9,768 bases of DNA from Methanocaldococcaceae archaeon (GCA_027023665.1 JALVUY010000138.1:1-9768); one strand, 5' to 3'. Positions 1-5,317 are shown, numbered from the stretch's first letter. A program made the numbers and translations. The notes: generated by a model not told the origin, from the letters alone.

Positions 1-167
1 GTATTTATTTTCTTTTTATTACATAGATTATCAATTATTTTGCATAGTTTGTTTGGATGAATTTCTTTATAACTGTCCATTTTAACAAAACAATTTTTGC
101 ATTTAAAATTACATCCGTAACACATAACTGTTATTTTATCACTAATACTCAAATAACCAATTCTCAT
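1..167 (-). CDS. Radical SAM protein, N-terminal part (runs off window)
   Basis: Reading leftward from an ATG at 167-165, 55 codons stay open to the window edge. Residues 1-30 hold G4-Y5-L6 followed by the 4Fe-4S radical SAM signature C19-x3-C23-x2-C26 (CNFKCKNC). These three cysteines bind the cluster that cleaves S-adenosylmethionine. The very short lead before the motif and the GYLSIS opening resemble small activating enzymes of the NrdG / pyruvate-formate-lyase-activase group, but the substrate cannot be told from 55 residues. The third cysteine is preceded by Asn instead of the common Tyr or Phe. The start overlaps the stop of the upstream ferredoxin-like gene as ATGA, implying translational coupling and joint function; that protein is a plausible electron donor. 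The radical SAM call is firm; anything finer is inference. Confidence 0.85.
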   Translation of the reverse strand, partial: MRIGYLSISDKITVMCYGCNFKCKNCFVKMDSYKEIHPNKLCKIIDNLCNKKKIN

Positions 168-610
168 AATTTATCACTATCTAATTTTTCTATTTTATTC
201 TCTGGAAAAATTATGGCGTTGTTCTCACAGCACATGTAAGAGCAGGCATTGCAGTTAATTACACAGTTGTAGGGATATTTAACAATAACTTTACCATTTT
301 CTATATCATAGACACCTTTAGGGCAAAACTCAACACATTTCTTACAATTTTTGCATTTTTCATAGTCAATCTTTGGAAACCATGGAATTTCTTTTCTTTT
401 CTTTCCACCAAATTCCTCATATTCTATTTCCATTGCCGCATCATAAAGCATCCTATATAATCTTTTATTTGGTTCTCTAACAAGTTTAGTAACCTCTTCA
501 TAGGTATCATGTATTTCATTAATTCCCAATTCTTTTGATAGTTTTTTAATCTCTAAATTTAAAATCATAAACTCTCTGATTTTCTTTAAGAGCTCTTTTT
601 TCTTTTCCAT
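164..610 (-). CDS. Ferredoxin-like 2[4Fe-4S] protein, 148 aa
   Basis: The first 75 or so residues are charged and probably helical. The C-terminal part carries two iron-sulfur motifs: C86-x2-C89-x2-C92-x3-C96-Pro, and a variant C116-x3-C120-x2-C123-x3-C127 followed by an extra C128 where proline is usual. This indicates an electron-transfer protein with two [4Fe-4S] clusters in the cytoplasm. No signal peptide or membrane segment is seen. The start is supported by a GGTGAT ribosome site 4-9 bases before the ATG. It is the first gene of a leftward operon whose second gene is a radical SAM protein overlapping by 4 bp, so delivery of electrons to that enzyme is a reasonable guess. The N-terminal extension is not one I recognise. 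It could also be called a generic 4Fe-4S dicluster-domain protein. Confidence 0.88.
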   Translation of the reverse strand: MEKKKELLKKIREFMILNLEIKKLSKELGINEIHDTYEEVTKLVREPNKRLYRMLYDAAMEIEYEEFGGKKRKEIPWFPKIDYEKCKNCKKCVEFCPKGVYDIENGKVIVKYPYNCVINCNACSYMCCENNAIIFPENKIEKLDSDKL

Positions 611-650
611 ACTATCACCAAATTAAATTTTCGTTTGGTATATAGGAAAC

Positions 651-680
651 AATATTCAATCATATAGTCAAATATTCAAT
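651..680. repeat. Two AATATTCAAT direct repeats, 20-bp period
   Basis: AATATTCAAT occurs exactly at 651-660 and 671-680, one repeat every two helical turns. The pair sits between the minus-strand TATA box and the ferredoxin start, over the expected transcription start. That is a classic position for a repressor operator. The role is inferred. Chance is possible in A+T-rich DNA, although the C in each copy makes it less likely. Confidence 0.5.
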
Positions 681-693
681 ATTTATAGTGAAT

Positions 694-706
694 AAAAATA
701 TATAAA
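694..706 (-). promoter_or_regulatory. TATA box candidate, ferredoxin/radical SAM operon
   Basis: On the minus strand this reads TTTATATATTTTT, a good archaeal TATA element. Transcription would begin about 25 bases downstream, near 670-675, giving a leader of about 60 bases before the ATG at 610. The element is nearly symmetric and could also serve the plus-strand gene. The region is so A+T rich that the assignment is moderate. Confidence 0.45.
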
Positions 707-717
707 TGAATTTTGTA

Positions 718-754
718 ATTATAATTTTTAATATTTATATTATAATTTTTAATA
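718..754. repeat. Two 16-bp direct repeats, 21-bp period, before toxin gene
   Basis: ATTATAATTTTTAATA is present exactly at 718-733 and again at 739-754, immediately upstream of the head toxin gene. The 21-bp period is two helical turns, fitting side-by-side binding of a regulator. Alternatively this is a simple tandem duplication in A+T-rich promoter DNA. Each copy contains a weak TATA-like element, so the duplication could also double a promoter. Confidence 0.5.
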
Positions 755-757
755 AGT

Positions 758-2641
758 GTGGGGGAGGGGGATGAAAAAGGTAGTAATATTTTGGTGTATG
801 ATATTATTTTATTTATATTATTTTATTTATTTCCGATAGTTATGGGGAATCCAGTAGGGGACATAAATGGAGACGGGGAGGTAAATATAGCAGATGTAGT
901 ATATTTGTTTAAACATTTTAATGAAGTTCCTGTAGATGTTGGAGATTTAAACTGTGATAACTCAGTAGATATAGCGGATTGTGTATATCTATTTACTCAT
1001 ATTCAAAAATGGAGTCAACCAGTTATTTTTGCTCAGAATTTCAAGTTAGAACCACATTGGGATAAAGGATATTGCTATGCAAGAGATGCAAGTGGAAAAT
1101 GGTATGTTATTGTTGAGGAAGGATATAACCCACCATCTAATATTCCAGATAATGCAGAAGTGGTTTATACAGGAGATTCTGTAAAAGTAAATCAAAGACA
1201 GTTTGGAGAATCTTCATTTTTAGGAATGGTAGAGTGGATTAAATTTTACTCTGCATTTAGAGGGGAAGAAGCGTATGAGAAGGCAAATGACTACTTCCAA
1301 AGTGTTTGGAAATATAGTATGAGTTTAAGGAGGAAAACATGTAATGTAAATTATTTCCCAAATGTTGTTATATTTTGTTGGGATAAAAAGAAAGATGAGC
1401 CGTTTGTTTTTGATGCAATGAATTTTAGGGTACGATGGATAGAAGCTGTTAGGGGTAATTATATATTTGATGATTTAGAGGGTACAACTGGGAGATATAT
1501 AAGTAAAGAAGAGTTTGATGAAAAAGCAGCAGATGCAGATGTTTGCATCCTTTTAGATTATAATGATGATGTTAAGACGAAAGAGGATTTATTAAAACTA
1601 AATCCTGAGTTTAGATACTTTAAAGCATACAGGGATGGAAGATTCTATGTTTCCAAGGGTGATATTCTTTTAGCCAATATGTACGATGCTAAAAAGGTTA
1701 TGGAAGATTATGCAAGAATGATACATCCCGAACTATTCTTAGGAGGAGATAATGACTTACATTATTTCGTAAATATTATTAAATCAAATAAAATAGAGGA
1801 TAATTCTAACTCAAATAACTATTATTCCTATGCAGATTTCTTCATTAAATTGGTAATTGGAGATGATCTATACAACTTCATCTGCGGAAAACAGTATAAT
1901 CCCGTTGGTTTGGCTATCGATATCGCTACTCTACCTATACTCGAAGGTAAAGGTATCGTAATCGGTGTAAAACTCGGTGCTAAGGAATTAATCCCTTTCA
2001 TTGTTAAATCCTTCATTAAAGATGAAACCAAAAAAATTATTGAAAAAAATATTGAAGAAAAATTAATAAGTGTAGGACTAAAACGAGAGACAATAGATAA
2101 ACTAACAAAGAATGGATATGATATAACAAAATTCTATGAAGAATATAAAGCTGTAACTGACTCAGATCCGATATTAATGGAAAAATTAGCGAAATATATT
2201 AATAGTTGGGACTTGGATAGAAGTAATCCATTAGACGAATCAGCAGGAGCTCAGAGATTGATTAAAGTATTTAACGCTAAGGGAATTTCTACTAAAGTGG
2301 GTTATACTGAGATAAGTGATTTTGCTATACTTAAAGAAGGTAATAATGCTTGGGGTTGGAAACATATTATTAAAAGACATGAAACAGATTTTGAAAGGGT
2401 ATTTAATATTAAAAATGATGCTGAAATATTGGAAAAAATAAAAGAAACTCTTAAAAATCCAAGTATTAAACCAAAATATGGATTTAACTCAAAGATAGGA
2501 AAATATGAATATCGTGTATATAAAAGGTTTGGTGATAATCAATATTTACTCATATCTCTCGATAATTCTGGAAGTATAACAACAGTAATACCTACAACTA
2601 AATATTCCAAAGTAGAAACCTTTATGAATAGCCTAGATTAA
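758..2641 (+). CDS. Secreted dockerin / binding-protein-like / nuclease-toxin fusion
   Basis: Numbering is from GTG 758. Residues 11-30 are hydrophobic (signal peptide). Residues 34-82 form a dockerin with two calcium-loop repeats, GDINGDGEVNIADVVYLF and GDLNCDNSVDIADCVYLF. Residues 91-345 resemble a metal-chelate or corrinoid binding protein of the BtuF type (VEWIKF at 158-163; IHPELFLGGDND near the end), but about 100 residues of the first lobe seem missing near 144-150. Residues 375-410 are a Gly/Ile-rich linker with unusual codons. Residues 440-627 look like a toxin tail: KNGYD 451-455, GWKHI..RH (H536, R540, H541), YRVY with R586, and GSITTVIPT at 605-613, resembling barnase/EndoU/RelE-like RNases. 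A putative immunity gene lies 39 bases downstream. The dockerin is certain, the binding-protein call likely, the toxin call inferred. The signal region probably carries a frameshift (natural start ATG 771). Confidence 0.75.
   Translation: MGEGDEKGSNILVYDIILFILFYLFPIVMGNPVGDINGDGEVNIADVVYLFKHFNEVPVDVGDLNCDNSVDIADCVYLFTHIQKWSQPVIFAQNFKLEPHWDKGYCYARDASGKWYVIVEEGYNPPSNIPDNAEVVYTGDSVKVNQRQFGESSFLGMVEWIKFYSAFRGEEAYEKANDYFQSVWKYSMSLRRKTCNVNYFPNVVIFCWDKKKDEPFVFDAMNFRVRWIEAVRGNYIFDDLEGTTGRYISKEEFDEKAADADVCILLDYNDDVKTKEDLLKLNPEFRYFKAYRDGRFYVSKGDILLANMYDAKKVMEDYARMIHPELFLGGDNDLHYFVNIIKSNKIEDNSNSNNYYSYADFFIKLVIGDDLYNFICGKQYNPVGLAIDIATLPILEGKGIVIGVKLGAKELIPFIVKSFIKDETKKIIEKNIEEKLISVGLKRETIDKLTKNGYDITKFYEEYKAVTDSDPILMEKLAKYINSWDLDRSNPLDESAGAQRLIKVFNAKGISTKVGYTEISDFAILKEGNNAWGWKHIIKRHETDFERVFNIKNDAEILEKIKETLKNPSIKPKYGFNSKIGKYEYRVYKRFGDNQYLLISLDNSGSITTVIPTTKYSKVETFMNSLD
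760..783 (+). promoter_or_regulatory. G-rich ribosome site and competing start codons of head toxin gene
   Basis: The run GGGGGAGGGGG (760-770) directly precedes ATG 771, which opens MKKVVIFWCM, a textbook signal-peptide start. That frame stops 22 codons later at TAG 837-839. The long frame instead opens at GTG 758, which lies inside the G-rich ribosome site and gives an acidic, un-signal-like start. TTG 791 or GTG 794, with GGTAGT at 779-784 upstream, are other in-frame possibilities. The natural start is probably 771, with a one-base loss in the following T-rich stretch. Confidence 0.5.
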
Positions 2642-2680
2642 AATAATATTCCATATTATACATTTTATTTTGGTGAAATT

Positions 2681-3211
2681 ATGGCAATAAACAAATGTAT
2701 GATTTTGGAAGTATATCCCTATGAGTCTGAATCTGGAGAAATACATAGTGGAGATATAATATTTAAAGTTAAAGATATTAATGTAAAACTTGTAGGGTTT
2801 AGTATAGACATAGATTTAATAAAATATGCTATGCAAAACATTGGAAAATATATTGAAATGGATATATCAATAGACATTTCTAAAGGTATGAAAAAATTCA
2901 ATGAAAAGAAAAAAACTATTGAATTATTAAAAGAAGAATCAAGACAATCTGAAATTATGCCCCCCAATTGTGAATATAGGGTTGTAGGAGAAGTTATTTC
3001 AACACTATATTTAGAATTATCTAACGGAAATAAAGAATATTATAGTAGAATTGACTGTGGATTTTTAGTAGATTATCCGCTTTCTAAATCAGAACTGATG
3101 AAATTTGAAACTGGTGAATACAAAATAGGGGATTATGTTATAGTCGAATTATCAAGATTTGATGTCAATTCTCCTAATATGTATAAATATAAAATTGTTG
3201 CTCATAAATAA
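2681..3211 (+). CDS. Putative immunity protein 1, 176 aa
   Basis: The gene starts 39 bases after the toxin fusion with GGTGAAATT before ATG, so it is probably co-transcribed. The protein is soluble, with no signal or membrane segment, and is rich in alternating hydrophobic and charged residues typical of beta strands. Its C-terminal half has YRVVGEV, then D125-C126-G127, then IGDYVIVELSRFDV. The same order (Y-x-[IV]-G-[KE]-[IV], DCG, EGDF/EGDW) appears in the products at 3735-4190 and 4221-4651, so these are paralogs. I do not recognise the family by name. Position directly after a toxin tail, small size and paralog expansion beside toxin remnants are why I infer an immunity role. A single-gene accessory protein of another kind cannot be excluded. 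Confidence 0.7.
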   Translation: MAINKCMILEVYPYESESGEIHSGDIIFKVKDINVKLVGFSIDIDLIKYAMQNIGKYIEMDISIDISKGMKKFNEKKKTIELLKEESRQSEIMPPNCEYRVVGEVISTLYLELSNGNKEYYSRIDCGFLVDYPLSKSELMKFETGEYKIGDYVIVELSRFDVNSPNMYKYKIVAHK

Positions 3212-3218
3212 TAATCCA

Positions 3219-3266
3219 TTTTTCTTTTGTTTTTAATCATTATAATTGATATATTTAAATAAATAA
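3219..3266 (+). terminator. T-rich terminator plus TATA segment, copy A
   Basis: T-rich stretches at 3219-3235 follow immunity gene 1 and fit archaeal factor-independent termination. They are followed by TTTTTAATCATTATAA and GATATATTTAAATAAAT. This is a diverged relative of segments 4675-4726 and 5941-5990, which also follow immunity genes. The decayed toxin remnant begins right after it. Confidence 0.5.
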
Positions 3267-3529
3267 ACTAATAAACCTAATGAAAACTACAGAGATATAG
3301 AATTAAAACAGTTTAAAAAATTCTATTCGGAGGGATACAGTTTAGTAATGATGAGCAACTTAAAGAACAAATATTGAATGACATTAAAAATGCGTTAAAA
3401 TAGGGAACTAAAGTTAAGATAGATGATAAAACTGTAGAATATAGGTACAAAAATATATACGTTAGAGTATCAACAGATGAAAAAAATATGGGAAGTATTC
3501 AAACAGCATTTCCAAAAACAAGGGATTAA
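3267..3529 (+). pseudogene. Decayed toxin tail 2a
   Basis: No intact gene lies here. One frame is open from 3267 to a TGA at 3375-3377 and contains KKFYSEGYSL, loosely like the GYD segment of the intact tails. A second frame, from 3326, reads QFSNDEQLKEQILNDIKNAL, hits an in-frame TAG at 3401-3403, continues through EYRYKNIYVRVS and ends GSIQTAFPK before TAA 3527-3529. The ending is typical of nuclease toxin tails (G-x-I-x-T-A-[FY]-P). At least one frameshift and one nonsense change separate the pieces, so it is a fossil. The family link rests on the shared ending with the next remnant and on location; I rate that as fairly likely. Confidence 0.55.
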
Positions 3530-3734
3530 TGATGAGGTAGTAATAGAATTAATCGGAGAAGCCCTACAAAAGGGTATAAAGGGTACAGATAGTAAAGGAG
3601 CAACAGTAGTTCTTTATAAACCTGCTGGTGCAAGATATTATTTAAGAGTGGTTCTAAGTAAAGATAGTCCTGGTAGTATTCAAGATGCATATCCACAAAA
3701 AAAAACTTTGATTTTAAATAATAGGGGTGAAAAA
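3527..3734 (+). pseudogene. Truncated toxin tail 2b, fused in frame to immunity gene 2
   Basis: Codons from about 3528 read NDEVVIELIGEAL, then ATVVLYKPAGARYYLRVVLS and GSIQDAYPQK, the last part of a toxin tail parallel to remnant 2a (IYVRVS then GSIQTAFPK). The N-terminal catalytic part is missing and no stop remains, so the frame runs into immunity gene 2. An ATG at 3477 would open this frame, but it has no ribosome site and its first 17 codons are remnant 2a read out of frame. The junction with 2a is a TAATGATGAG 10-mer found at both 3346-3355 and 3527-3536, suggesting recombination between cassettes. It is probably not expressed as protein. Confidence 0.55.
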
Positions 3735-4190
3735 TTGGAAAAATATATTTATAAAGCTGAAGTGTTAAAAATTGAGCCATTATGTATAGATGAAAACAGG
3801 ACTAAAGAAAAGCCAATAGATGAATACACTTACAACTACCTCGTTACTTTAAAAATTGATAATATAATCGTTCATGCATTTACACCAACAACTTATGGGT
3901 GGCATACATCTCTGGAAGGTAAAAGTGTATATGTGTATTTTTATTTAAATAATTTTAAAGGAGAGATAATTAAATATGATAAACATGATAAGAAAATTAT
4001 ACAATTGGATCAAAATAGATTCATGTACTCAATTATTGGTAAAATCATGGAAATTTCTAAGGATGCTGAAACAATCTATGTTGATTGTGGTATTATTATA
4101 GAAACTGATTATAATTCAGAAAATGAAAAATTTAAGGAAGGAGATTTTATTTTAATTCCTGAAGGGCGATTAGATGTATTTAGAAAATAA
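3735..4190 (+). CDS. Putative immunity protein 2, 151 aa, TTG start
   Basis: I place the start at TTG 3735 because GGGGTGA lies five bases before it, and because the protein from here aligns end to end with the paralog at 4221. The same frame is open back to ATG 3477, giving 237 residues, but that extension is toxin debris. The protein looks beta-rich and cytoplasmic. Family marks: YSIIGKIMEI, then IYVDCGI (D117-C118-G119), then KEGDFILIPEGRLDVF at the C-terminus. It shares IIQL before the Tyr with immunity protein 3 (IYQL). It sits behind a broken toxin tail, so it may be a retained guard against toxins made by relatives. The immunity function is inferred; paralogy to the neighbours is visible directly. 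Confidence 0.65.
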   Translation: MEKYIYKAEVLKIEPLCIDENRTKEKPIDEYTYNYLVTLKIDNIIVHAFTPTTYGWHTSLEGKSVYVYFYLNNFKGEIIKYDKHDKKIIQLDQNRFMYSIIGKIMEISKDAETIYVDCGIIIETDYNSENEKFKEGDFILIPEGRLDVFRK

Positions 4191-4220
4191 CTAGTCATAA
4201 AAGAGTTTAAGGAGATATAA

Positions 4221-4604
4221 ATGGTTAAGCACACAGGTAGAGTTACTGATGTTAAAATTACTCATGGAGAGTATGAAGACATAATTTCCGAAATTTGGAT
4301 GACTTTTGATATAAATGGATATGAAATAGAAGCGTTTATAGGAGAACTTCCTTCAAAAGTACCAGAAATTGGTGAAACATGCATAGTAGATTTAGATATA
4401 ATGACATTCGACTTACAAAAAGTTAATGTTCCTAAAAAACAAAAACTAATATATCAACTCACTACAAAAGATTATATACCTGATTATATATTAGTTGGTG
4501 AAGTATTAGATATAGATAGGAAAAATAAGAGATTAATTTTTGATTGTGGTGTTAAATTAGAATGTGATATTAAAGGAATAAATATAAAGTATCTAAGAAA
4601 TTAA
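4221..4604 (+). CDS. Putative immunity protein 3, frameshifted near C-terminus
   Basis: A strong ribosome site AAGGAGAT ends six bases before the ATG, 30 bases after immunity gene 2. The 127 residues carry the family pattern: FDINGYEIEAF in the N-half, IYQL, YILVGEVLDI, IFDCGVKLE (D108-C109-G110). The frame then stops at TAA 4602-4604. In the next frame, codons from about 4589 to a stop at 4649-4651 read VSKKLKKEGDWVFIMGKMYG, matching the EGDFILIPEGRLDV ending of immunity protein 2. So the gene has lost its last 20 or so residues by a one- or two-base indel, probably between 4574 and 4604. It may still fold, since the tail is short. No toxin lies directly in front of it, so it is an orphan guard. 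Confidence 0.68.
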   Translation: MVKHTGRVTDVKITHGEYEDIISEIWMTFDINGYEIEAFIGELPSKVPEIGETCIVDLDIMTFDLQKVNVPKKQKLIYQLTTKDYIPDYILVGEVLDIDRKNKRLIFDCGVKLECDIKGINIKYLRN

Positions 4605-4651
4605 AAAAAGAAGGGGACTGGGTATTTATAATGGGTAAGATGTATGGATAA
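4605..4651 (+). pseudogene. Out-of-frame C-terminal tail of immunity gene 3
   Basis: In the frame starting at 4589 the codons through 4648 read KKEGDWVFIMGKMYG and then TAA. EGDW matches EGDF of immunity protein 2 and IGDY of immunity protein 1 at the same distance from the DCG motif. This makes it the displaced end of the preceding gene, not a separate small gene. Confidence 0.6.
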
Positions 4652-4666
4652 ATTGAGGAATAAATA

Positions 4667-4726
4667 TTCTTATTATTTTTCTTTTTATTTTTAATTGGAA
4701 TAATAATTTATATATTTGAATAAATT
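4667..4726 (+). repeat. T-tract plus TATA segment, copy B
   Basis: After immunity gene 3 a run of T-rich blocks (4675-4692) leads into AATTGGAATAATAATTTATA and TATTTGAATAAAT. It matches 5941-5990 closely, differing by a few bases (AATTAGAATAGCAATTTATA). The T-rich half fits a terminator and TTTATATA (4708-4715) is a TATA box. It abuts the first codon of the orphan toxin cassette, so any transcript from this TATA would start inside that cassette. Confidence 0.6.
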
Positions 4727-5273
4727 AGTAGCAGAAGGAGTATCAAAGAATGTAATAGATTACTTTGCTAAGAAAGGATATGATTTAGAAGAAATATATA
4801 AAGATTTATCTAAATTGCCAAAATCTGAAAGTTTTGAAATAAATGGATATGAAGTAGTTCTCGAAAGAGGTATGCAAAAAGGCCCTCCAAATAGTGGTTA
4901 TGGATGGGTCCATGTAATATTAAGACATAAATATGGATATATGATGGAAAATGTAAAGGAAACTTCATTCTTCCCAATGGGACAGAGAGTTGTAGATAAG
5001 AATGGAAATGTCTTCTATATTCCAAATAGAATGAACGAAAATGATTTAATAAATATCATTAAAGAAGCCGTTATGAATAATAAAAATGAATTTAATGGAG
5101 CTGATAGGGTTAAAATAACTTATAACTTACACGGTAGATATGGGATTGATGAAGTAAAAGTTATCTTTTATAGGGAAGGTAATGAGTATCATTTATTAAC
5201 AGCATTTCCAGAGAGTGGACGTGCAGTTATAAAGTATGAGAAGGATAGTGGTAGATTTGTATATACAAAATAA
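4716..5273 (+). CDS. Orphan toxin-tail cassette, 185 aa, no proper start
   Basis: The frame opens after a stop at 4701. The first possible start is TTG 4716, with no ribosome site and overlapping a TATA box. Residues 8-30 (GVSKNVIDYFAKKGYDLEE) resemble the head toxin at GLKRETIDKLTKNGYDITK, including 14 of 15 identical nucleotides at KKGYD. Residues 61-75 contain YGWVHVILRH (W64, H66, R70, H71), matching GWKHIIKRH of the head toxin. The end reads VKVIFYREGNEYHLLTAFPESGRAV, again like nuclease toxin tails. There is no signal peptide. It looks like a silent spare cassette that could replace the head toxin tail by recombination. Its partner is the downstream gene at 5318. The cassette reading is inferred; the shared motifs are visible. 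Confidence 0.62.
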   Translation: MNKLVAEGVSKNVIDYFAKKGYDLEEIYKDLSKLPKSESFEINGYEVVLERGMQKGPPNSGYGWVHVILRHKYGYMMENVKETSFFPMGQRVVDKNGNVFYIPNRMNENDLINIIKEAVMNNKNEFNGADRVKITYNLHGRYGIDEVKVIFYREGNEYHLLTAFPESGRAVIKYEKDSGRFVYTK

Positions 5274-5278
5274 TAAAA

Positions 5279-5304
5279 CTTTTTAACTCTTTTTATTTTT
5301 CTTA
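5279..5304 (+). terminator. T-rich tract after orphan toxin
   Basis: CTTTTTAACTCTTTTTATTT and further T runs follow the orphan cassette. They fit an archaeal T-rich terminator, and would uncouple the cassette from the immunity gene that begins 14 bases later. It may equally be leader sequence of that gene. Confidence 0.35.
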
Positions 5305-5317
5305 GGGGTGAATAAAA

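Noticed and set aside
57..239. Plus-strand open frame of 60 codons
   Set aside because: It lies opposite the radical SAM start and the ferredoxin end, both of which carry clear cysteine motifs, and its own translation is low-complexity.
776..840. Short 22-codon frame from ATG 771 as a leader peptide gene
   Set aside because: It is better explained as the true signal peptide start separated from the rest of the gene by one lost base.
1828..2031. Minus-strand open frame opposite the pre-toxin linker
   Set aside because: No ribosome site and no recognisable content; the plus-strand frame is continuous with the rest of the protein.
2719..2967. Minus-strand open frame opposite immunity gene 1
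   Set aside because: Ser/Ile-rich shadow of a coding strand with paralogs that confirm the plus-strand frame.
3477..3530. ATG 3477 as the start of a 237-residue protein
   Set aside because: No ribosome site; the first 17 codons are the end of fossil tail 2a in the wrong frame. TTG 3735 with GGGGTGA is preferred.
3526..3780. Minus-strand open frame rich in Leu and Tyr
   Set aside because: Shadow of the fossil toxin tail and the immunity gene 2 start; low-complexity translation.
4810..5025. Minus-strand open frame opposite the orphan toxin
   Set aside because: The plus strand here carries the GWVHVILRH motif shared with the head toxin, so the reverse frame is a by-product.
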